DNA of 8,130 bases from Pseudomonadota bacterium (GTDB lineage Bacteria; Pseudomonadota; Alphaproteobacteria; Azospirillales; Azospirillaceae), in contig JAEZPL010000644.1 in assembly GCA_023413605.1 (NCBI GenBank), forward strand, positions 1 through 8,130. Direction: 5' to 3'. A model generated the notes under the pieces. The model had not been told where the DNA came from and searched no databases. It saw only the letters and a program-made list of their open reading frames with translations. A program made the position numbers and the translations under genes. Position 1 is the first letter of the stretch; each line of letters starts with the position of its first letter. Positions 1 to 5,810 of this stretch are shown piece by piece.

Positions 1-631
1 GCGTGCGGTAGACATCCACCACGGCGATCTTAGCCCCGCGCTCCTTCCGCGCACGGACGGCGTGGGTCATCACGTTGACCTGGGTGGCCACGGCGTTGGT
101 GCCCCAGATCACCACGAGGTCCGATGCCGCCATCTCCCGCGGGTCGGCCCCGGCCAATCGGCCGGCACCAGCCAGCCAGCCGGACCAGGCCGGATTGGTG
201 CAGATGGTCGAGAAAAAACCGGACCAGCGCCGCGCGTGGCGCAAACGGTTGATGCCGTCGCGCTGCACCAGCCCCATGGTGCCGGCGTAATAGTAGGGCC
301 AGACGGCTTCCGGCCCGTGGCGCCGTTCGGCCTCCAGGAAGCGTTCGGCCACGATGTCCAGCGCGTCGTCCCAGGAGATCGGCTCGAACTGGCCGGAGCC
401 CTTCGGCCCGGTGCGGCGCATCGGCCGGGTCAGGCGGTCGGGATGGTGCACGCGCTCCGCGTAGCGGGCGACCTTCGCGCAGATCACGCCGGCCGTGTAG
501 CTGTTGTCCGCCGAACCGCGCACCCGGCCGATGCGGGTGCCGCCGACGACCTCCACCTCCAGCGCGCAGGTGGACGGGCAATCGTGCGGGCAGGCCGAGG
601 CGTGAAGGCTGATCGCGGAACGGTCGGGCAT
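1..631 (-). CDS. Molybdopterin oxidoreductase (DMSO reductase superfamily), N-terminal part, cut by window edge
   Basis: The first 210 codons of a molybdenum bis-MGD enzyme are visible, and the frame stays open to base 1. The start is ATG at 631-629, with AGGGA six bases upstream. Residues 14-53 form the Fe4S4 motif: C14, C18 and C22 (CPHDCPSTC), then C51 followed by K53. Next come HHPDRLTRPMRR (62-73) and ISWDDAL (85-91), both typical of this superfamily. C144, in a TICTNPAW stretch, sits where formate dehydrogenases and nitrate reductases carry the Cys/Sec molybdenum ligand; that alignment is by eye. VVIWGTN (173-179) begins the cofactor-binding Rossmann region. There is no twin-arginine signal, so a cytoplasmic enzyme is likely. 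Full-length relatives run to roughly 700 residues, so about two thirds is missing. The substrate cannot be read from this part; formate, sulfur oxyanions and N- or S-oxides remain possible. It diverges from the sulfate-binding protein gene. Confidence 0.93.
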   Translation of the reverse strand, partial: MPDRSAISLHASACPHDCPSTCALEVEVVGGTRIGRVRGSADNSYTAGVICAKVARYAERVHHPDRLTRPMRRTGPKGSGQFEPISWDDALDIVAERFLEAERRHGPEAVWPYYYAGTMGLVQRDGINRLRHARRWSGFFSTICTNPAWSGWLAGAGRLAGADPREMAASDLVVIWGTNAVATQVNVMTHAVRARKERGAKIAVVDVYRT

Positions 632-969
632 GTCCTGTCCCTGTGCTGTTCACCCCTGCGTGACGGAAGCAGGGGCGGGCCATTGTGAAATCGGTCGATA
701 CCGCAGGGCCGCATCCTAAGCCGAACCCCGCACACAACGGTATCCCGTTCGACGCCGACGAACCCCCATTCCTGTTATGGGTGTCAGGTGGGCCATGTTC
801 GGCGGATGGATGACGCGGCGGCCTGTGATTCACAGAATAACACAATCATAATGTTGTTATGTGCGTGCTCAAACGTGATTCACACTGAAATCCATTAAAG
901 CCAACTTGAAAAATAGACTTTTGTGGTGTTCCAATGGCGGCCGCAGAATGCGGAAAGGGGAATTCGCAC
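632..969. promoter_or_regulatory. Divergent intergenic region with clustered symmetric elements (Mo enzyme / sbp)
   Basis: This 338-bp gap separates two divergent genes and must hold promoters for both. About 835-925 is clearly AT-rich against the GC-rich surroundings. CTGTGA-T-TCACAG at 823-835 is a perfect 13-bp palindrome. Its core GTGATTCACA (825-834) recurs in the same orientation at 875-884, exactly 50 bp away. Between them, 837-860 is a 24-bp imperfect palindrome with arms ATAACA and TGTTAT (9 of 12 pairs match). A possible sbp promoter is TTGAAA (906-911) and TCCAAT (930-935) with an 18-bp spacer, but its -10 is weak. A 17-bp imperfect palindrome with GTTCG and CGAAC arms lies at 747-763. 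I see no coding sequence in this gap. Confidence 0.6.
653..675 (-). promoter_or_regulatory. Small inverted repeat in the leader of the molybdopterin oxidoreductase gene
   Basis: CCCCTGC (653-659) and GCAGGGG (669-675) form a 7-bp GC-rich stem with a 9-base loop. It lies 21 bases before the ATG of the leftward gene, so it would be in the mRNA leader if transcription starts further upstream. It does not cover the ribosome binding site and has no U tract. It is far too small for the molybdenum-cofactor riboswitch. It could be a protein operator, an mRNA stem or chance. Confidence 0.3.
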
Positions 970-1983
970 ATGAGATCGCGTTTGGGCCTGGGCGCCCTGG
1001 TGGGCGGGTTGTTCCTCACCGCGCTGGCGACGGCGTGGGCGGCGGGAGGGGACACGATCCTGAACGTGTCCTACGACCCGACCCGCGAACTGTACGCCGA
1101 GTTCAACCCGGCCTTCGCCCGGACCTGGAAGGCGGAAACCGGGCAGGGCGTGGTCATCAAGCAATCGCACGGCGGGTCGGGCACGCAGGCACGCTCGGTC
1201 ATCGACGGGCTGGACGCCGACGTGGTGACGTTGGCCTTGGCTTATGACATCGACGCCATCGCCGACGCCGGCCTGCTCGACAGGAACTGGCAGTCGCGGC
1301 TGCCGGACAACAGTTCCCCCTACACCTCGACCATCGTGTTCCTGGTCCGCAAGGGCAATCCGAAGCAAATCAAGGACTGGGACGATCTGGTGAAGCCGGA
1401 TGTGCAGGTCATCACCCCGAACCCGAAGACCTCCGGCGGTGCCCGCTGGAACTATCTGGCCGCCTGGACCTACGCGCTGGAAGCCAACGGCAAGGACGAG
1501 GCGAAGGCGCAGCAGTTCGTCACCAAGTTGTATCGCAACGTCCCGGTGCTGGACAGCGGGGCGCGCGGCTCCACCCTGACCTTCACACAGCGCGAGATCG
1601 GCGACGTGCTGCTGGCCTGGGAGAACGAGGCATTTTTGGCACAGCGCGAATTCGGTGCCGACAAGTTCGAGATCGTCGTGCCGTCCCTGTCGATCCTGGC
1701 GGAACCGCCGGTCGCGGTGGTGGATTCGGTCGTCGACCGCAAGGGCACCCGCAAGATCGCCGAGGCCTATGTCCAGTTCCTCTACACCCGCGAGGGGCAG
1801 GAGGTCGCGGCCAAGAACTTCTACCGCCCGCGCCATCCCGAACTTGCCCGCCAATACGCCGGGCGGTTCGCCGACGTGAAGCTGCTGACCATCGACCAGG
1901 AGTTCGGCGGCTGGCGCGCGGCCCAGGCGAAGCATTTCGCAGACGGCGGCGTCTTCGACCAGATTTATCCAGAGGGCCGCTGA
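970..1983 (+). CDS. sbp: Periplasmic sulfate-binding protein of an ABC transporter
   Basis: This 337-residue periplasmic solute-binding protein captures sulfate, or possibly thiosulfate, for a CysTWA-type ABC importer. The start at 970 has AAAGGGGAA (954-962) just upstream and begins directly with a signal peptide: MRSR, a hydrophobic stretch 5-23, and an Ala-x-Ala site near residues 22-24. An ATG at 934 would add 12 residues before the signal and is less likely. The mature protein opens with LNVSYDPTREL (31-41). Both classical family signatures are intact: KAETGQGVVIKQS (54-66) and NPKTSGGAR (151-159). The length is normal for the family. No cysT, cysW or cysA follows; the next gene is a flavoprotein 103 bp downstream, so the protein must use a transporter encoded elsewhere or act as a sensor. 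The stop codon lies inside a short tandem repeat. Sulfate is preferred over thiosulfate only by general resemblance. Confidence 0.95.
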   Translation: MRSRLGLGALVGGLFLTALATAWAAGGDTILNVSYDPTRELYAEFNPAFARTWKAETGQGVVIKQSHGGSGTQARSVIDGLDADVVTLALAYDIDAIADAGLLDRNWQSRLPDNSSPYTSTIVFLVRKGNPKQIKDWDDLVKPDVQVITPNPKTSGGARWNYLAAWTYALEANGKDEAKAQQFVTKLYRNVPVLDSGARGSTLTFTQREIGDVLLAWENEAFLAQREFGADKFEIVVPSLSILAEPPVAVVDSVVDRKGTRKIAEAYVQFLYTREGQEVAAKNFYRPRHPELARQYAGRFADVKLLTIDQEFGGWRAAQAKHFADGGVFDQIYPEGR

Positions 1984-2019
1984 CCCCAAAAGGCCGCTGA
2001 CCCCAAAGGGCCGCTGACC
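1975..2019 (+). repeat. 17-bp tandem repeat, about 2.6 copies, spanning the sbp stop codon
   Basis: Units lie at 1975-1991, 1992-2008 and 2009-2019 (partial). The consensus is GGCCGCTGACCCCAAA plus one variable base (A then G). Each copy carries a TGA; the first, at 1981-1983, is the stop of the sulfate-binding protein gene. It looks like slipped-strand or tandem duplication of the gene's 3' end. The rest of the gap to 2086 holds the AAGGGA ribosome binding site of the next gene and nothing else that I recognise. Confidence 0.9.
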
Positions 2020-2086
2020 GAAGAGTCCGCCATCGGGCCGTGCCCGGCGAGAAAGGCCCGCGACGAGAAAAAGGGAAACGACGACC

Positions 2087-3556
2087 ATGCAGTCACCTCC
2101 TTTGCCGTCCTCGCAATTCCGACGACGGATCGCCATCATCGGCGCGGGTTTCACCGGCAGCGTGCTGGCCGCCCATCTGCTGCGCAACGCCGAAGAGCCG
2201 ACCATCGTCCACCTGATCGAACGGGCGGAGACGGTCGGCGCGGGCCTTGCCTATTCCACCCCGAACGCCGCGCATGTCCTGAACGTGCGCGCCTACAACA
2301 TGAGCGCCTATCCCGACGACCCGCGCCATTTCCTGCGCTGGCTGTGGGCGCAGGACGACGGGGAGGCGGTGCCGCCGAGCGGCCATGCCTTCGTCTCCAG
2401 GGCGCGCTACGGCGCCTACGTCCGGGATGTGCTGCGCGAGGCACGCGCGGCGGCGGCGGCGCATGTGGCGCTGAACACGATCCAGGCGGAGGCTGTGGAC
2501 GTCGCGGCGGACGAACGGGGCGTGCGCCTGCGGCTCGGCACCGGGGCGAGCGTCGCGGCGGATGCGGCGGTGCTCTGCGTCGGCCACTTCCCGCCGTCGC
2601 CGCCGCCCGTGCCGGCGCCGGAGGTCTTCGCGTCGGACCGTTTCATCGGTGATCCGTGGAACACGGCGGCGGTCGCCGCCATCGACCCGGACGCGCCGGT
2701 GCTGATCCTGGGCACGGGGCTGACCATGGTCGACGTGGTGCTGTCGCTGGAAAACCAGGGCCACCGCGGTCCCATCGTCGCCCTGTCGCGGCGCGGCCTG
2801 TTGCCCACGCCCCATGTGGAGACTCGGCCCTTCAAGTCCTTCGTTCATCCGCAGGTGATGCCGCGCACCGTGCTGGACGTGCTGATCGCCCTGAAGGCCG
2901 ACGTGCGGCGCGCACGGGAGGAGGGACTGGACTGGCGCGCCGCCTTCGACGCGCTGCGGCCCTATCACCCGCTGATTTGGAAACACCTGCCGTTGGAGGA
3001 GCGCCGGCGCTTCCTGCGTCACGCTCGCCCCTACTGGGAGGTGCACCGGCACCGCACGGCACCGGAGGTGGCGGCGCGGATCGAGGCGCTGAAGGCGAAT
3101 GGACGGCTGGCGGTGCGGGCCGGGCGTCTGCGCGACCTGCGCCTGACGCCCGACGGCGTGGAGGCGACCGTCAAGGCGCGTGGCACCGACGGGGAACGCT
3201 GGACGCGGACGGTGGGCGCCATCATCAACGCGACGGGCACCGAATGCGACTACGGACGCATCCGCCACCCGCTGATGCGGGCGCTGCTCCAGCGCGGGCT
3301 GGCGCGGCCGGACCCGCTGCGGCTCGGCCTGGACGTGACCGAGGACGGGGCGCTGATCGGCGAGGACGGCGTGGCGTCGGACCGGATCTTCGCGCTGGGC
3401 CCCGTCAGCCGGGCGCCCTTCTGGGAAATGACCGCCGTGCCGGAACTGCGCAGCCAATGCGCCAACGCCGCCCGGCATCTGCTTGCCCATCTGGGCGACG
3501 CGGACGTTCACCGCGCGGCGCTGCGGACGGCGCCGAAACCGCGGGTTGGCCGGTAA
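2087..3556 (+). CDS. FAD/NAD(P)-binding protein (two-Rossmann flavoprotein, YdhS-like family)
   Basis: This 489-residue protein resembles the FAD-NAD(P)-binding family that includes E. coli YdhS and is distantly related to lysine/ornithine N-monooxygenases. The first Rossmann fold has GAGFTG (19-24) after a short beta strand, and E45 is placed to bind the FAD ribose. GAGLAYS (51-57), LNVRAYNMSAYPDDP (65-79) and a following HFLRWL stretch are characteristic of the family. The second dinucleotide fold has LGTGLTMVD (208-216). Near the C terminus, INATGTECDY is the ATG motif common in flavin monooxygenase-like enzymes. There is no signal peptide or membrane segment, so it is cytoplasmic. A ribosome binding site (AAGGGA, about 2071-2076) precedes the ATG. 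The gene sits between sbp and the XRE-cupin regulator on one strand, consistent with one transcript. A role in oxidising or reducing a sulfur compound is a guess from context; the substrate of this family is largely unknown. Confidence 0.88.
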   Translation: MQSPPLPSSQFRRRIAIIGAGFTGSVLAAHLLRNAEEPTIVHLIERAETVGAGLAYSTPNAAHVLNVRAYNMSAYPDDPRHFLRWLWAQDDGEAVPPSGHAFVSRARYGAYVRDVLREARAAAAAHVALNTIQAEAVDVAADERGVRLRLGTGASVAADAAVLCVGHFPPSPPPVPAPEVFASDRFIGDPWNTAAVAAIDPDAPVLILGTGLTMVDVVLSLENQGHRGPIVALSRRGLLPTPHVETRPFKSFVHPQVMPRTVLDVLIALKADVRRAREEGLDWRAAFDALRPYHPLIWKHLPLEERRRFLRHARPYWEVHRHRTAPEVAARIEALKANGRLAVRAGRLRDLRLTPDGVEATVKARGTDGERWTRTVGAIINATGTECDYGRIRHPLMRALLQRGLARPDPLRLGLDVTEDGALIGEDGVASDRIFALGPVSRAPFWEMTAVPELRSQCANAARHLLAHLGDADVHRAALRTAPKPRVGR

Positions 3557-3595
3557 CAGCGGCAACATCTTCAGATTTGGAAGCGGAGCACAGCC

Positions 3596-4216
3596 ATGAC
3601 CATCGGGACCGCCACCCAGGCTCAACGATCCGCGGAAGCGCTGACGGAGGATGGAGCCTCCGACCGGCTTGCGGGCGTGATTGCGGAGAACGTCCGGACC
3701 TTCCGGCTGCGCCAGGGGCTGTCGGCCGAGGCGCTGGCCCGGATGTCCGGAACCGACCGCGCGACCGTCGAGGAGATCGAGGCAGGACAGGGCCGGCCGA
3801 GCATCGCGGCCCTGTGGTCGGTTGCCAAAACGCTGGACGTGCCGTTTTCCAGCCTGCTCAGCAGCGGCGGAAACGGCGGGACCACGGTGATCCGGCGCGC
3901 CGACTCACAGCGGCTGACCTCCCGCGACGGGCGCTTCACCTCCCGTGCGCTGTTCCCCTTCGAGGGGGAGCGTCAGGTGGAGTTCTACGAACTGCGCCTC
4001 GCCCCCGGCACCGACGAAGAGGCCGACGCCCATGCCATCGGCACCACGGAAAACATTCTGGTCGCGCGGGGCAGCGTGGAGATCGTCACCAGCGACGGAG
4101 CGCACAGGCTGGGGGAGGGCGATTCGATCGTGTTCGACGCCGACGTTCCCCACGCCTACCGCAACGTGGGGGCGGACGAGGCCGTGCTGTATCTGGTGAT
4201 GACCTACATTCTGTGA
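3596..4216 (+). CDS. XRE-family transcriptional regulator with C-terminal cupin sensor domain
   Basis: This 206-residue regulator has an N-terminal HTH-XRE DNA-binding domain (about 25-88; LSAEALARMSG and ATVEEIEAGQGRPSIAAL cover the helix-turn-helix) and a small beta-barrel cupin domain (about 128-203). Likely cupin metal or ligand positions are H146, E152 and H186 (in DADVPHAYRN). About 24 poorly conserved residues precede the HTH. A ribosome binding site (CGGAG, 3584-3588) lies seven bases before the ATG. It follows the flavoprotein gene by 39 bp and is probably cotranscribed. The domain plan is that of SutR (YdcN), an E. coli regulator of sulfur-utilisation genes, and of PuuR; orthology is not shown. 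Lying downstream of a sulfate-binding protein, it may control this operon in response to a small ligand, with the symmetric elements upstream of sbp as candidate targets. That regulatory link is inference. Confidence 0.92.
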   Translation: MTIGTATQAQRSAEALTEDGASDRLAGVIAENVRTFRLRQGLSAEALARMSGTDRATVEEIEAGQGRPSIAALWSVAKTLDVPFSSLLSSGGNGGTTVIRRADSQRLTSRDGRFTSRALFPFEGERQVEFYELRLAPGTDEEADAHAIGTTENILVARGSVEIVTSDGAHRLGEGDSIVFDADVPHAYRNVGADEAVLYLVMTYIL

Positions 4217-4231
4217 TGCCATTCTGTGATG
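4207..4231 (+). repeat. 13-bp-period tandem duplication over the XRE-cupin stop codon
   Basis: CATTCTGTGATG occurs at 4207-4218 and again at 4220-4231, separated by one base. The first copy contains the TGA stop (4214-4216) of the regulator gene and its last Ile-Leu codons. It is a second small duplication at a gene end in this window, unrelated in sequence to the one after sbp. Confidence 0.85.
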
Positions 4232-4242
4232 GCCCACAACGG

Positions 4243-4279
4243 AAAACGCCCGCCGATGGCTGCCATCGGCGGGCGTTTT
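4243..4279. terminator. Bidirectional intrinsic terminator between convergent genes
   Basis: The GC-rich arms at 4247-4260 and 4262-4275 are perfectly complementary over 14 bp around a single T. In RNA the tip pairs would open to give a small loop. Flanking AAAA (4243-4246) and TTTT (4276-4279) extend the symmetry to 18 bp and supply a U tract on either strand: TTTTT at 4276-4280 for the rightward sbp operon, and four T's for the leftward transporter gene. It sits 26 bp after the XRE-cupin stop and 42 bp beyond the MFS stop. This is the clearest RNA signal in the window. Confidence 0.93.
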
Positions 4280-4321
4280 TCTTAACGATAGCCCCAAGAT
4301 CCCCGGGGAATTTCCAGGGGA

Positions 4322-5626
4322 TTATCCCAGCGTTTTGTTCAACCGAAGCGCCACCAGCGTGCAGAGCGCGCCCGACAGCAGATAGGCGCCGGCCGAAATC
4401 AGGCCGAAGTTGCTGGACAGGACCAGCGCCACCAGCGGCGCGAAGCCGGCGCCGAACAGCCAGGCAAGATCCGACGTCAGAGCCGCGCCGGTGTAGCGGT
4501 AGTGGCGCGAGAACTGCGAGGCGACGACGCCCGACGACTGGCCGAAGGACAGGCCGAGGATCACGAAGCCAAGCACCATGAAGATGGCCTCGCTGGTCGG
4601 ACCGCCGTCCAGAAGCAGCGGCGCGAAGCCGCTGAAGACGGCGATGACCGCGGCGCACCAGCCCAGCAGGGTGCGGCGGCCGACCTTGTCGGCGATGTAG
4701 CCCGACGCGATGATGGCGAGCATGCCGAAGAAGGCGGCAACCGCCTCGATCACCAGGAACTCCGACGGCGGGTTCTGCGTGAACAGGAAAATCCACGACA
4801 GCGGAAACACCGTGACCATGTGGAACAGCGCGAAGCTGGCCAGCGGCGCGAAGGCGCCGATCACGATGCGCTTGCCCTCCGACGACACCGTGTCCGCAAC
4901 CGGGGCCGGCTGCAGCTCGCGGCTTTCGAACAGGTGGGTGAATTCCGGCGTCGCGACGAGGCGCAGGCGCGCGAACAGGGCCACGACGTTGATCGCGAAG
5001 GCCACGAAGAACGGGTAGCGCCAGCCCCAGCTGAAGAAGTCGTCGGCCGACAGGTTGCCGGCGAAATAGGCGAACAGCCCGCTGGCCACGATCAGGCCGA
5101 GGGGCGCGCCGAGCTGCGGAATCATCGCGTACCAGCCGCGGCGATTCTCCGGCGCGTTCAGCGCCAGCAGCGAGGCGAGACCGTCCCAGGAGCCGCCCAG
5201 CGCGATGCCCTGAAGGATGCGGAACAGCGCCAGCAGCCATGCGGAATAGGCGCCGATCTGCGCATAGCCCGGCAGGAAGGCCAGGGCCACCGTCGCGGAG
5301 CCCAGCAGGACCAGCGCAATCGTGAGTTTAACGCTGCGGCCGTACACGCGGTCGATGGCGATGAAGATGACGCTGCCGAGCGGTCGCGCCACGAAGGCGA
5401 GCGCGAAAATCGCAAAAGAATAGAGCGTGCCAGTCAGCGCATCGACATAGGGGAACACAAGCTTCGGGAAGACAATGACCGAAGCGATGGCGTAAACGAA
5501 AAAGTCGAAAAATTCGGAGGTTCGGCCGATAATGACGCCGATGGCGATCTCGCCCGGATTTACTCCGTGATGGCGAGCATTGACCAATCGCGCGTCGCGT
5601 TCAGCCGCCGTAGTTGAGGACCCCAT
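4322..5626 (-). CDS. MFS transporter, metabolite:H+ symporter (MHS)-like
   Basis: This 434-residue inner-membrane transporter has about 12 predicted hydrophobic helices. The N-terminal signature GRTSEFFDFFVYAIAS (34-49) matches the metabolite:proton symporter branch of the major facilitator superfamily. The loop 2-3 motif is DRVYGRSVK (92-100), and its second-half copy is ADKVGRRTLLG (312-322). RILQGIALGGSW (136-147) is the helix 4 motif, but the usual GGEW is GGSW here, so the acidic residue is replaced by serine. GWRYPF (201-206) is the typical MHS segment before helix 6. The start ATG at 5626 has only a weak GAG-type ribosome binding site. The gene is divergent from cyoA across a short region with a 21-bp palindrome and ends at the shared terminator. 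The substrate cannot be assigned; an organic acid is usual for MHS members. Placement beside cyo suggests a tie to respiratory metabolism, but this is unproven. Confidence 0.93.
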   Translation of the reverse strand: MGSSTTAAERDARLVNARHHGVNPGEIAIGVIIGRTSEFFDFFVYAIASVIVFPKLVFPYVDALTGTLYSFAIFALAFVARPLGSVIFIAIDRVYGRSVKLTIALVLLGSATVALAFLPGYAQIGAYSAWLLALFRILQGIALGGSWDGLASLLALNAPENRRGWYAMIPQLGAPLGLIVASGLFAYFAGNLSADDFFSWGWRYPFFVAFAINVVALFARLRLVATPEFTHLFESRELQPAPVADTVSSEGKRIVIGAFAPLASFALFHMVTVFPLSWIFLFTQNPPSEFLVIEAVAAFFGMLAIIASGYIADKVGRRTLLGWCAAVIAVFSGFAPLLLDGGPTSEAIFMVLGFVILGLSFGQSSGVVASQFSRHYRYTGAALTSDLAWLFGAGFAPLVALVLSSNFGLISAGAYLLSGALCTLVALRLNKTLG

Positions 5627-5810
5627 GATCTCAGCACCGGTTGGGCAGTTTCAACGTAAGCATGCACCGGCGCGGCGATAGGCCGCACCGGGCGCCCAAG
5701 ATGTGTCGCGTGTCGACGGATCGGGGCATTGGACAAATTGTCCAATGTCCTACCTGCGGAGTGGGGACTAGCTGTTCGCCCAAAGCAAACCTTTGTTAAC
5801 AGGTCCTGCC
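5627..5810. promoter_or_regulatory. Divergent promoter region, MFS transporter / cyoA
   Basis: This 184-bp region must hold the promoter for the leftward transporter gene and for the rightward cyo operon. Its outstanding element is the 21-bp palindrome at 5727-5747, described separately. A weak inverted repeat CAAAG-N5-CTTTG lies at 5781-5795 just before cyoA, and AGGT at 5801-5804 is the likely cyoA ribosome binding site. I could not place convincing sigma-70 -35/-10 pairs on either strand. Confidence 0.6.
5727..5747. promoter_or_regulatory. Perfect 21-bp palindrome, candidate operator
   Basis: CATTGGACAA (5727-5736), a central A (5737) and TTGTCCAATG (5738-5747) form a perfect dyad with no mismatch. 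It lies about 100 bp before the transporter start and 63 bp before the proposed cyoA start, where one bound dimer could control both genes. The absence of a loop or T tract argues against a terminator. Length and symmetry suit a GntR-, TetR- or MarR-type dimer, but no family can be assigned from the site alone. Confidence 0.75.

Noticed and set aside
632..700. A molybdenum-cofactor riboswitch in the leader of the molybdopterin oxidoreductase gene
   Set aside because: Only a single 7-bp hairpin is visible; the long multi-stem fold of that riboswitch is not present.
747..763. A 17-bp imperfect palindrome with GTTCG and CGAAC arms
   Set aside because: Seven of eight pairs match, but it is short and made of CG-rich words common in this DNA, with no second copy. 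I keep it only as a note in the intergenic entry.
823..835. CTGTGATTCACAG as a CRP/FNR-type site
   Set aside because: The half-sites TGTGA and TCACA match CRP, but the spacer is 1 base instead of 6, so a CRP dimer would not fit. The second copy has the same short spacing.
895..2205. A 436-codon minus-strand open frame opposite sbp
   Set aside because: It lies opposite a gene with both sulfate-binding signatures and has no domain of its own.
2093..3625. A 510-codon open frame on the minus strand opposite the flavoprotein gene
   Set aside because: It is antisense to a well-supported gene. Its product is Arg/His/Gln-rich low-complexity sequence with no motifs, as expected from the complement of GC-rich codons.
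4300..4320. A CCCCGGGG / CCAGGGG cluster after the transporter stop as a second terminator
   Set aside because: The pairing is short and has no T tract on either strand; the hairpin at 4243-4279 explains termination.
2656..4581. A 641-codon plus-strand open frame overlapping three genes
   Set aside because: It runs out of frame through the flavoprotein and regulator genes, across the terminator and into the antisense of the transporter gene. It has no recognisable domain.
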